Source: Clostridiales bacterium UBA1389
Lineage (GTDB): Bacteria > Bacillota > Clostridia > Oscillospirales > CAG-382
Direction of reading: 5' to 3'
NCBI GenBank assembly: GCA_002305335.1
Contig: DBQR01000001.1
Coordinates: forward strand, 1,648 to 32,516
DNA: 30,869 nucleotides
Part shown: positions 15,055 through 22,086 of the stretch, piece after piece
How positions within the stretch are numbered: the stretch's first letter is position 1
Layout: the number at the start of each line of letters is the position of its first letter
Program-made: the position numbers and the translations under genes
The notes under the pieces: generated by a model
Database searches by the model: none
What the model was told of the DNA's origin: nothing
The model's input: only the letters and a program-made list of their open reading frames with translations

Positions 15055-16074
15055 TTAGTTTATATCTTTATAGTCGTTCGGGTTTATGTTTATTTCCACG
15101 GCGGTGGAATTATGGTTGGTGTATTCGGTTTTCATTTCAAGGGCAAAACTTATTTTAACCCCGGCATAATCCATGGTAAAGGTGCAGTTTACGGTCTGCT
15201 TTGTTATATAGCCATCCTGATTTATGTAGGTTTCCACCGTAAATTTGTCAAGCTTAATTTCCTCTGTGGTGGCGCCGAATTCCACCGATTCAAGAATTCC
15301 GTCGAGTATCTGCTTGGAGGAAGAGGCAGTCAATCCCGTTCCGGTGACAAGCCAACCATCACCGGAGGAGGATTTTTTAACCGAAGAAAAGACATTGCCG
15401 GTTAAATTTTCCACAGCACCGATATTTCTTATAAGAATTCCCTGCATCCCGGAAAGGGTAACGGCGGCTTTTTCCTTACCCGACTTGCTTTCCTTAAACC
15501 AGTACCCGTTTACGTAGATTTCCTTAAGGTCTGCCTGGTTTCCCTCAAAGGTTTTTGTAACTTGGCTTATGAATTTGGGGGTGTTCCCCTGCAGTCCCTC
15601 AACCTTTACGTTGGAGGAATATGTCATTGATTCCTTTTCCCCTGCGTAGGAAAAATTCAGTTTATTCTGGGTATCTGCCGTAAAACCGTCAAGGGCGAAG
15701 TATTTTTCGTAGGCATAGTTCAGCAGCTCCGCGGCGTTCATATCGTTAAGGCTGCGGTCGCCGGATTCTTCCGGTTGGGACGATTCATCAGGCTGGCTTT
15801 CCTCCGGTTCGCTGGTCTGGGTATCCGTTGATTCGTCTGGTGAATCTTCCGATTCGTCTGATGAAGCTTCCGATTCGTCTGGTGAAGCTTCTGATGAAAC
15901 CCCCGGTTCGGACGATGTTCCTTCTTCCGAGGTGGCGTCAGTGCTTTCACTGCTTAGGGTTTGTTCCGAAACAAGACTGGTTGCAGTGCTGTTTGTATCC
16001 TTATCTTCTCCGCCGCAGGCAACCAGAAGACTTATGGCAGCCAGCGAAAGCAGCAGTATTATCAGTTTTTTCAT
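15055..16074 (-). CDS. Lipoprotein with Ser/Glu-rich linker, function unknown
   Basis: A 339-residue exported lipoprotein. The N terminus is a lipoprotein signal peptide (MKKLIILLLSLAAISLLVAC, lipidated Cys20). Residues about 24-105 are a low-complexity Ser/Glu/Asp/Pro linker containing a 7-residue tandem repeat, suited to spanning the wall. The folded part (about 108-339) begins NDMNAAELLNYAYEKYFALD and is rich in beta strands, reminiscent of the LolA/LppX-like or DUF6612-type lipoprotein domain. It appears distantly related to the protein of the upstream gene at 16.2-17.1 kb, which shares a helix start (AxELLxxAxEKF) and overall strand order. It has its own consensus promoter with a dyad next to it. 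No ligand or partner can be inferred. Confidence 0.85.
   Translation of the reverse strand: MKKLIILLLSLAAISLLVACGGEDKDTNSTATSLVSEQTLSSESTDATSEEGTSSEPGVSSEASPDESEASSDESEDSPDESTDTQTSEPEESQPDESSQPEESGDRSLNDMNAAELLNYAYEKYFALDGFTADTQNKLNFSYAGEKESMTYSSNVKVEGLQGNTPKFISQVTKTFEGNQADLKEIYVNGYWFKESKSGKEKAAVTLSGMQGILIRNIGAVENLTGNVFSSVKKSSSGDGWLVTGTGLTASSSKQILDGILESVEFGATTEEIKLDKFTVETYINQDGYITKQTVNCTFTMDYAGVKISFALEMKTEYTNHNSTAVEININPNDYKDIN
15830..15892 (-). repeat. Three tandem 21-bp repeats in the lipoprotein linker
   Basis: Three head-to-tail 21-base units starting at 15830, 15851 and 15872, each beginning GATTCGTCTG on the + strand and differing at only a few positions. They encode a 7-residue SE(A/D)S(P/S)DE repeat. 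A partial fourth unit follows. The repeat is in frame, so changes in copy number would lengthen or shorten the linker without a frameshift. Confidence 0.85.
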
Positions 16075-16106
16075 ATTGATTATCCTTCCGGTATTTTTGT
16101 AAGATA

Positions 16107-16135
16107 ATTATACAGTAACTCCCCCCGTTTGTCAA
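16107..16135 (-). promoter_or_regulatory. Consensus SigA promoter of the Ser/Glu-rich lipoprotein gene
   Basis: On the - strand: -35 TTGACA (complement of 16130-16135), exactly 17 bases, -10 TATAAT (complement of 16107-16112). Both hexamers are perfect. GGAAGGA supplies the ribosome binding site shortly before the ATG at 16074. Confidence 0.9.
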
Positions 16136-16150
16136 CGACAAATATTGTCG
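16136..16150. promoter_or_regulatory. Operator-like dyad abutting the -35 element
   Basis: A perfect inverted repeat, CGACAA (16136-16141) and TTGTCG (16145-16150), with a 3-base centre ATA. It touches the -35 hexamer of the lipoprotein promoter on its upstream side. The size and position suit a dimeric regulator; no specific regulator is recognised. Confidence 0.5.
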
Positions 16151-16165
16151 CATATAATCATACGA

Positions 16166-16195
16166 AAAACAAAGGGCGGGTTTTTGCCCGCCCTT
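16166..16195 (-). terminator. Terminator after the second lipoprotein gene
   Basis: On the - strand a 9-bp stem AAGGGCGGG and CCCGCCCTT (16172-16180 with 16187-16195), a 6-base loop and the tail TGTTTTTCG. Confidence 0.88.
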
Positions 16196-16208
16196 GTAAA
16201 TAAACCTA

Positions 16209-17099
16209 TTAATATTCCGGAACGTAGAAAACCATGGAATAATCGGCTTCCGAAAAGTCGTCGGTGTTTTCGGGGGCTTCGACTACGGTTGTCCCCACAT
16301 CGGATAAGGTTACAAGCAAGCTTATATCAAAGCCGCTTTTGCTTTCTTCCCCTTCATCCAATTCCGCTTCAAGGTCAACGGCTATGGACTTGATATTACC
16401 GTTGCCGTCAACGGTTAAGTCGATTGAATAATCCTTGAGCTCTGCGTATTCAACAAACAGCCCCGGAATGTCTTCGAACATGGTTATCATATTGTCATCA
16501 AATACTTTTTCCTTTAAATCCGTAAAGGACAGGGTAACCGTGCCGTCATCATTCGGAGTTTTATTTAAGCTGCCGAACTTTTCGGAATCCAAAAGGGCGG
16601 TAGTCGCGGTCAGATGATCGCCTATTCCGCTGAACTGTTCTTCAAACTGTTCTTCTGTGAAGGCAACCTTGACATCTTCCCCGTAGGCAGACATATAGCA
16701 GATCCAGTCAACGAACAATGCCGCTACCGTCATCTCGCCGTAACCTACGTCAGCGGTTGTTTCAAAATAAAATTCAGGATTTTCCGTGTCAGTAAAATCA
16801 ATTTTAACCAACATTTCCCCGCCCGTTTCGGTTTGCTCGTCACCGGCAATTTTTGCGATTTCGACAACCCCTTCGAAGGTCAGGTTATTGATTGCGCTGA
16901 ACTTTTCAAGGGCTATGTCTAAAATTTCCTCTGCGGTCTTTCCGTCTAAGAGTCCGGTTTCGCCGCTGGTGGTATCGGCATTCGATTCGCCTTTGGATTC
17001 GTCTGCCGACTTATCATTACCGTCATCTTTACAGGAAACAAGCAGTGTTGTCAAAAGTAAAAGACAGAGGGTAAAAATAAGTAGTTTCTTTACGTTCAT
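16209..17099 (-). CDS. Lipoprotein, function unknown
   Basis: A 296-residue exported lipoprotein with signal peptide and lipobox LLVSC (lipidated Cys23), a short acidic/Ser linker (about 24-48) and a beta-rich domain (about 50-296). The domain opens with LLDGKTAEEILDIALEKFSA, continues through strand pairs such as YFETTADVGYGEM, and ends in VTLSDVGTTVVEAPEN. The overall form matches the LolA/LppX-like class of periphery lipoproteins and parallels the adjacent lipoprotein at 15.1-16.1 kb, suggesting an old tandem duplication. It has separate promoter and terminator signals, so it is an independent transcription unit. The ribosome binding site AAAGGAGA is about 6 bases from the ATG. Confidence 0.85.
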   Translation of the reverse strand: MNVKKLLIFTLCLLLLTTLLVSCKDDGNDKSADESKGESNADTTSGETGLLDGKTAEEILDIALEKFSAINNLTFEGVVEIAKIAGDEQTETGGEMLVKIDFTDTENPEFYFETTADVGYGEMTVAALFVDWICYMSAYGEDVKVAFTEEQFEEQFSGIGDHLTATTALLDSEKFGSLNKTPNDDGTVTLSFTDLKEKVFDDNMITMFEDIPGLFVEYAELKDYSIDLTVDGNGNIKSIAVDLEAELDEGEESKSGFDISLLVTLSDVGTTVVEAPENTDDFSEADYSMVFYVPEY

Positions 17100-17134
17100 G
17101 TTGCATCTCCTTTTTGCATATTTGTGCGGGGGAT

Positions 17135-17163
17135 ATTTTACTCCAAAATGAAAATCTTGTCAA
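17135..17163 (-). promoter_or_regulatory. SigA promoter of the second lipoprotein gene
   Basis: On the - strand: -35 TTGACA (complement of 17158-17163), a 17-base spacer, -10 TAAAAT (complement of 17135-17140), about 35 bases upstream of the ATG. Confidence 0.88.
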
Positions 17164-17195
17164 TATGAAACCAAAAAAATATTAAATATTATTAA

Positions 17196-17228
17196 TAAAA
17201 CAAAAAAGGACGGGTATAATACCCGCCC
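17196..17228 (-). terminator. Terminator after uraA
   Basis: On the - strand GGGCGGGT (complement of 17221-17228) pairs with ACCCGTCC (complement of 17208-17215), including one G-U pair, around a 5-base loop. TTTTTTGTTTTATT follows. On the + strand the same stem has an A-C mismatch, so it is optimised for the pyrR-uraA transcript. Confidence 0.88.
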
Positions 17229-17242
17229 TCTTATAGTGATTT

Positions 17243-18682
17243 TTACTCGGCTTTTTCCTTGCTTTCGGTAAGGATGTATTCGTCAGCCATGTCGTCGTCG
17301 TTGTTTTTTCTCAGTGACAATATGACGTTGCTTACGATACCGAGAATCAAAGCGCAGGCGACGGTTCTGACCGTAACCTTGCCAAACTGAAGCTGAAGCC
17401 CGCCGACACCGGCAATAAGTATCACCGAAGCCACAAACAAATTGCGGTTTTTGCTTAAGTTTACCTTTTGCAGCATCTTAAGCCCGGATACGGCGATAAA
17501 TCCGTACAAAGAAAAGCATACGCCCCCCATTACGCATTTGGGTATTGTCTGAATGAAAGACATTACCGGGGCTATCATTGAAAAGGCAATCGCCGCAATG
17601 GCCGCACCCCAGATGCTTACGGTGGAGGCGTTTTTGGTTATGGCAACGCAGCCTATTGATTCCCCGTAGGTGGTGTTGGGGCAGCCGCCGACGGTGGCGC
17701 CGGCTATGGAGCCAATACCGTCCCCAAGGAGGGTGCGGGTAAGGCCGGGGTCCTTAAGCAGGTCTTTCCCCACGATGGAGGAAAGGTTTTTGTGGTCGGC
17801 AAGGTGTTCGGCAAACACCACGAAGGCAACGGGGGCGTAGGCGGTGAATAAAGTCAGAAGGTAGGTGCCGTTTACTTCGTCAAAGGCCCCCCAGGCTTTA
17901 TAGACGGTGAATTCCTTATAAAGTTCATAGTTGATGAAGGATTTAAGACTGATTTCCTTGAATAAACCGGTTATGGGTGTGAAATCGATTATCTTAAGGG
18001 TTGACCATCCTCCGACTGACCCGATTATGTAGAATATGCAGGCAGTAAAATAACCGGCAAGAATTCCTATAATAAAGGGGATGAGCCGACCTATTTTTTT
18101 GGAGTAAACCGACGATATCATTACGGTAATAAGGGTAACAAGCCCGCAGATAATATAGATTGCAGTCTGTCCGCTTACTTCATAGGTTCCGCCAACCGCT
18201 GCGGCACCGCCCATGAGGTCGCTGACCGCATTACCGGCAAGGGAAAGACCTATGATGGCGACGGTAGGCCCTATAATGACGGCGGGCATTAGTTTGTTTA
18301 TCCAGTTTACCCCTACGAATTTAACCACAATGGCGATTATAACATATACGAGACCTGCGATTACAGCGCCTATAAGCAATCCGGCATAACCCAATGCCGC
18401 GGTGGAAGCGCCGGCAAAAGCCGATAACATCGAACCTATAAAGGCGAATGATGAGCCTAAAAATACCGGCGAACGGCTTTTTGTGAAAAGCAGGTACACT
18501 ATGGTGCCTATACCTGCGCCTAAAAGGGCTGCGGCCTGAGACATTCCGTTTCCGATAATAAGGGGGACAACGATGGTGGCCGCTATTATGGCAAGCAGCT
18601 GCTGGAGGGAAAACAACACGACTCGGTGAAAGGGAGGTTTGTCCTTAATCTGGTAAATTAAATTGTTTTGGGGCTTGTCCAT
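17243..18682 (-). CDS. uraA: Uracil permease (NCS2 family)
   Basis: A 479-residue membrane transporter of the nucleobase/cation symporter 2 family that imports uracil for salvage. About 12-14 hydrophobic helices are present. Family signatures are SPVFLGSSFAFIGSM in the third helix region, FVVFAEHLADHKNLSSI, and the half-helix VGGCPNTTYGESIG, which in uracil transporters contains the substrate-contacting Glu. The start is set by AAAGGAGA about 9 bases before the ATG. The gene lies 25 bases downstream of pyrR and shares its promoter and attenuator, so uracil uptake should be under PyrR control. A soluble tail (about 455-479) is acidic. Confidence 0.94.
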   Translation of the reverse strand: MDKPQNNLIYQIKDKPPFHRVVLFSLQQLLAIIAATIVVPLIIGNGMSQAAALLGAGIGTIVYLLFTKSRSPVFLGSSFAFIGSMLSAFAGASTAALGYAGLLIGAVIAGLVYVIIAIVVKFVGVNWINKLMPAVIIGPTVAIIGLSLAGNAVSDLMGGAAAVGGTYEVSGQTAIYIICGLVTLITVMISSVYSKKIGRLIPFIIGILAGYFTACIFYIIGSVGGWSTLKIIDFTPITGLFKEISLKSFINYELYKEFTVYKAWGAFDEVNGTYLLTLFTAYAPVAFVVFAEHLADHKNLSSIVGKDLLKDPGLTRTLLGDGIGSIAGATVGGCPNTTYGESIGCVAITKNASTVSIWGAAIAAIAFSMIAPVMSFIQTIPKCVMGGVCFSLYGFIAVSGLKMLQKVNLSKNRNLFVASVILIAGVGGLQLQFGKVTVRTVACALILGIVSNVILSLRKNNDDDMADEYILTESKEKAE

Positions 18683-18707
18683 GATTATTTCTCCTTTTTA
18701 TATTTAT

Positions 18708-19241
18708 TTAACCTAAAATAACAACTTCTTTAATTCCGTCGAATTCGGGGACCCGGACGGACACCACTTCTTTTTTGGAGGTGGGAATGTTTTTCCCCAC
18801 ATAATCTCCCCGTATGGGTAACTCCCTGTGCCCCCTGTCAACAAGAACGGCAAGCTGAATTTTTTTCGGCCTGCCGATTGCTATAACCGCGTCCATTGCG
18901 GCGCGGGCGGTTCTTCCGGTGTAAATAACGTCGTCAACGATAATAACCACTTTATCTTCCACGCTGAAATCCACATTTGTTTTGTTCAATGAAGGGTCAA
19001 GCCCCTCCTTGCTTAAATCATCCCGGTAAAAGGTGATGTCAAGGGTGCCGAGATTAATATTAAGGTTAGATAACTTCTTCAGATTTTCGGCAACATAGGA
19101 AGCAAGGGTGGCGCCCCGCCTCAATACCCCCACAATGCAGAGCTCGGTTTCGCTGCTGTTGCGTTCAAGGATTTCGTGGGAAATCCGCATAAGGGTCCTG
19201 TCAAAGGCTTCTTCGGTTAATATTTTCGATTTTTCTTCCAT
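18708..19241 (-). CDS. pyrR: PyrR: pyrimidine operon attenuator / uracil phosphoribosyltransferase
   Basis: PyrR binds pyrimidine-operon leader RNA in the presence of UMP/UTP and favours termination; many members also convert uracil and PRPP to UMP. The 177-residue protein has the PRTase core: LCIVGVLRRGATLA near residue 35-50, the PRPP-binding loop VVIIVDDVIYTGRTARAAMD, and VLVDRGHRELPI typical of PyrR. The start is the ATG at 19241, preceded by AAGGAGGA at 8 bases. A longer in-frame ATG at 19301 is rejected because it would place the leader terminator inside the coding region. uraA follows in the same unit. Confidence 0.95.
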   Translation of the reverse strand: MEEKSKILTEEAFDRTLMRISHEILERNSSETELCIVGVLRRGATLASYVAENLKKLSNLNINLGTLDITFYRDDLSKEGLDPSLNKTNVDFSVEDKVVIIVDDVIYTGRTARAAMDAVIAIGRPKKIQLAVLVDRGHRELPIRGDYVGKNIPTSKKEVVSVRVPEFDGIKEVVILG

Positions 19242-19269
19242 CGACAAAATCCTCCTTCCCGTACCGGCA

Positions 19270-19384
19270 TAAAAAAATGCGTCCCGGCAGGACGCATACA
19301 AGCATAATCATATATTATAAGAATATTCTTACAACTTGCCGGCGTCACTGCACCGATTTAAAGATGTATTTCTTTTGTCGACAT
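19270..19384 (-). promoter_or_regulatory. PyrR-type transcription attenuator leader
   Basis: The leader between the promoter and pyrR contains, in transcript order, a small hairpin, an AT-rich linker and an intrinsic terminator. The hairpin (complement of 19340-19355) has arms CGGTG and CGCCG and the loop CAGTGA, matching the CNGNGA core of PyrR binding loops. The terminator has the perfect 8-bp stem ATGCGTCC/GGACGCAT (19277-19297), followed by seven T (19270-19276), 29 bases before the pyrR ATG. The 3' side of the first hairpin continues into CCGGCA, which is complementary to TGCCGG in the terminator loop and stem, giving a plausible antiterminator. The flanking GG of the classical PyrR motif is not conserved. 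Confidence 0.7.
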
Positions 19385-19413
19385 ATTATAACATTCGAAA
19401 ACGCTGTTGTCAA
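19385..19413 (-). promoter_or_regulatory. Consensus SigA promoter of pyrR-uraA
   Basis: On the - strand: -35 TTGACA (complement of 19408-19413), exactly 17 bases, -10 TATAAT (complement of 19385-19390). It is perfect in both hexamers and gives a leader of roughly 135 bases, the length expected for an attenuated transcript. Confidence 0.92.
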
Positions 19414-19489
19414 CACCAAATTAACAAAAAATTATTTTAAGTCAATGTAAACAAATATCCCCAAAGTCCGCTTTATTAAGTTCATCTTA

Positions 19490-19518
19490 TTGACAAATCG
19501 CCGGCGTAATGATAAAAT
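19490..19518 (+). promoter_or_regulatory. SigA promoter of the MinD-like operon
   Basis: -35 TTGACA (19490-19495), a 17-base spacer, -10 TAAAAT (19513-19518), about 34 bases before the TTG start. It is divergent from the pyrR promoter about 80 bases away. It is the only strong promoter I see for the whole block from here to 30.7 kb. Confidence 0.82.
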
Positions 19519-19552
19519 AATATGAATATTTGTATAGGCAGGGGGTGAACCA

Positions 19553-20338
19553 TTGGGGCGTGTTATCTTCGTAACCTCTTTCAAGGGGGGAGTGGGAAAA
19601 ACCACCCTTTCGGCAAACCTTTCCGCCGTCCTTGCCGGCATGGGGAAAAAGGTCCTTGCCGTTGACGGGGACTTCGGCATGAGATGCCTTGACATGGCCT
19701 TAGGTCTTGAAAGCGAGGTTGTTTACGACATTAACGACTGCATAACCGGAAGATGCAGTCCGGAAGACGCCATAATACATTGTAAAAGTAACCTTGCCTT
19801 TCTGGCGTCCCCCATGTGGAAACCCAAAGACATCCTTCCGGCGGGTTATTTCATAGACCTGTTTAAACTGTTAAGAACCCGGTATGACTATATCATCATC
19901 GATTCCTCTGCGGAAGAATCCCCCTATTACCTTGCCTTCGCCTCCGCCGCCGATGATGCTTTGGTGGTTTCCCTCCACCAGTCAATGTCGATACGGGCTG
20001 CCGAAAAAACGGGGATTAAACTTAGAACCTTAGGCTTTCGCAACCTAAGACTTATCGTAAACTGCTACCGTCCGGATTTCGCCGAAGAAGAGGCTCTGCC
20101 CACCATCTATGATTTGATAAATCTTTCCGCCATAAGGCTTTTAGGGGTTATCCCCTATGACAATAATGTGGTGATAGACCAGGAGCAGGGGCTTACCGCC
20201 TTTTCCACCTCCGACAAAACCGCATCCTCCTATGAGGCAGCGATATACAACATCGCCTGCCGGATAACCGGGAAGAACGTTCCCCTCTTTCACAACGTAC
20301 TTAAACCCAAAAGAAAAAAGAGCTACCCGCTTAATTAA
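19553..20338 (+). CDS. MinD-like P-loop ATPase
   Basis: A 261-residue ParA/MinD-superfamily ATPase. The deviant Walker A motif is KGGVGKTT (residues 11-18), followed by VLAVDGDFGMRCLDMALGLE, which corresponds to the MinD switch region, and VYDINDCITG, also MinD-like. DYIIIDSSAEES is the Walker B region. The C terminus (LFHNVLKPKRKKSYPLN) is basic but is not a clear copy of the MinD amphipathic membrane-targeting helix. The start is TTG at 19553 with GGGGGTG at the right distance. No MinC or MinE partner is in the window. The next gene encodes a methylglyoxal-synthase-fold protein. MinD family membership is probable; a role in septum placement is only possible. Confidence 0.82.
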   Translation: MGRVIFVTSFKGGVGKTTLSANLSAVLAGMGKKVLAVDGDFGMRCLDMALGLESEVVYDINDCITGRCSPEDAIIHCKSNLAFLASPMWKPKDILPAGYFIDLFKLLRTRYDYIIIDSSAEESPYYLAFASAADDALVVSLHQSMSIRAAEKTGIKLRTLGFRNLRLIVNCYRPDFAEEEALPTIYDLINLSAIRLLGVIPYDNNVVIDQEQGLTAFSTSDKTASSYEAAIYNIACRITGKNVPLFHNVLKPKRKKSYPLN

Positions 20339-20389
20339 TGAAAATATATGTAGAACCGTAAACCGCTAAACGAAAGGATCGGTTATAAC

Positions 20390-20800
20390 ATGGAAATCGC
20401 AATCATTTCAAGTGACGCCAAAAAGCCTCTGATGACCGAATTTTGCATGGCATACTGCGGCATACTTTCAAGGCATCAGCTTTGCGCTACCGCCATAACC
20501 GCCAAGTACATCAGCGAATCAACCGGACTTAAAATCGAAAAGCTGTTAACCGGCGCCAGGGGCGGAAGCGACCAGATTGCCTCCCGCATTACCTACAACG
20601 AGGTTGATTTGCTTATTTATTTCGGCGATCCCAACAATGAGGAGGAATATTCGGGGATAATGATGAACCTTATAAGGTTGTGCGACATGTACAATGTCCC
20701 CATAGCCACCAACATTGCCACCGCCGAAGCGCTTATCTTCGCCCTTGAAAGAGGCGATCTTGACTGGCGGGAAAACATTAAAAAGGAGAAACGCCAATAA
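20390..20800 (+). CDS. Methylglyoxal-synthase-like protein with altered active site
   Basis: A 136-residue protein with the MGS-like fold of MgsA, which in its active form turns dihydroxyacetone phosphate into methylglyoxal. It aligns almost without gaps to E. coli MgsA from memory: GGSDQIASRI against GGDQQVGALI, YFGDP against FFWDP, and NVPIATNIATAEALI against NIPVATNVATADFII. However, the catalytic positions differ: His19 is Ser8, Asp71 is Ser60 (the next residue is Asp61), His98 is Tyr87 and Asp101 is Ile90. It may therefore be inactive or have another role. AAAGGA precedes the ATG by about 12 bases; the stop overlaps the hisS start. Confidence 0.82.
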   Translation: MEIAIISSDAKKPLMTEFCMAYCGILSRHQLCATAITAKYISESTGLKIEKLLTGARGGSDQIASRITYNEVDLLIYFGDPNNEEEYSGIMMNLIRLCDMYNVPIATNIATAEALIFALERGDLDWRENIKKEKRQ

Positions 20801-22059
20801 TGCCCCAGATTAAAAAACCAAGAGGAACCGCGGATATTCTCCCTTCCGAAACACCCTTCTGGCGGCAGGTGGAAAGTATCTGCCGCAGTCAGGCGAAGCT
20901 TTACGGTTTTTCGGAAATCCGCTTTCCCACTTTTGAATATACCGAACTTTTTGTAAGGGGTGTGGGGGACACCACGGATATCGTACAAAAGGAGATGTAC
21001 ACCTTTACCGACAAGGACGGCCGGTCGATGACCCTCCGTCCCGAAGGCACCGCCTGCGTCTGCCGTTCGGTGGTGGAAAACGGCCTTTACGCCAATGCCT
21101 TACCTTTGAAACTATATTATCTTTCCAACTTTTTCAGGTACGAAAAGCCCCAGGCGGGGCGCAGCCGGGAATTCTTCCAGTTCGGTTGCGAAATCATGGG
21201 GGCGGACACCCCCTATGCCGACGGGGAAGCCATCTTCCTTGCCAATTCGGTGATAAGAAACCTGGGAATAAAAAACTATGTTTTACACCTGAATTCAATA
21301 GGCTGTTCAAACTGCCGTCCTGAATACAGGGCGGCGTTAAAGAACTATTTCCAGGCAAATTATGATAAACTCTGCGACAACTGCAAAGGCAGGCTTGAGA
21401 CCAACCCTCTGCGGATACTCGACTGCAAAGAGGAAGAATGCGGGGAAATCGCCAGGAGCGCCCCCAAAACCACAGATTATCTCTGCGATAGCTGCGCCAG
21501 GCACTATAACAGTCTTAAAGGTTTAATTAAGGAATCGGATATAAAATTTATCGAAGACCCCAAATGCGTAAGGGGGCTGGATTACTACACCGGCGTGGTG
21601 TTCGAATTCGTCCACGGCGGAATAGGCGCCCAGTCCACCATTGCCGCCGGCGGAAGATACAACGGGCTTATTTCCCAACTGGGGGGTCCCGAACTCCCCG
21701 CCATAGGCTTTGCCGCCGGAATTTCAAGGCTTATCCTTGCCATGGAGGCGGATAACGGGGAAATCCGGAAGTCCGAAAAACCGGTATTGTATATCGCTCC
21801 CTTGGGAGACAAAGCTGCCGGCTTTGCCTTCAGGCTTTGCGAGGAATTAAGGGAAAAGGGGCTTTCCTGCGAAACCGATCTTACGGGAAGGTCGGTAAAG
21901 GCACAGATGAAATATGCCGACAAGGGCGGATATGACTTTGTCTGCGTTATCGGGGAAAACGAACTTATATCGGGAAAAGCCAGGCTTAAGAATCTCAAAA
22001 CCGGGGAAGAACGGGATATATCCCTTTCAACGGATGAAATCATAAAAATACTCATATAA
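20800..22059 (+). CDS. hisS: Histidyl-tRNA synthetase
   Basis: Class II synthetase charging tRNA-His; 419 residues, the normal bacterial length. It starts with the typical KKPRGTADILP. Motif 2 is in FFRYEKPQAGRSREFFQFGCE. The histidine-specific signature RGLDYYTGVVFE is present, motif 3 is in GFAAGISRLILAM, and a C-terminal anticodon-binding domain (about 325-419) starts PVLYIAPLG. A cysteine-rich insertion (CSNCRPEY, CDNCKGRL, CKEEEC, CDSCARH, about residues 167-228) could bind a metal and is seen in other clostridial HisRS. The ATG overlaps the stop of the preceding gene by one base; AAAGGAG precedes it. Confidence 0.97.
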   Translation: MPQIKKPRGTADILPSETPFWRQVESICRSQAKLYGFSEIRFPTFEYTELFVRGVGDTTDIVQKEMYTFTDKDGRSMTLRPEGTACVCRSVVENGLYANALPLKLYYLSNFFRYEKPQAGRSREFFQFGCEIMGADTPYADGEAIFLANSVIRNLGIKNYVLHLNSIGCSNCRPEYRAALKNYFQANYDKLCDNCKGRLETNPLRILDCKEEECGEIARSAPKTTDYLCDSCARHYNSLKGLIKESDIKFIEDPKCVRGLDYYTGVVFEFVHGGIGAQSTIAAGGRYNGLISQLGGPELPAIGFAAGISRLILAMEADNGEIRKSEKPVLYIAPLGDKAAGFAFRLCEELREKGLSCETDLTGRSVKAQMKYADKGGYDFVCVIGENELISGKARLKNLKTGEERDISLSTDEIIKILI

Positions 22060-22086
22060 AAGGCATATATGCCGGAAGGAAAATAT

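Noticed and set aside
19242..19301. Longer in-frame start for PyrR at 19301
   Set aside because: It would translate through the leader terminator, has no ribosome site, and adds 20 residues absent from the PyrR family; the ATG at 19241 has AAGGAGGA.
19319..19330. AAGAATATTCTT palindrome in the pyrR leader
   Set aside because: AT-only, inside an AT-rich linker; could add a weak stem but there is no reason to call it an operator.
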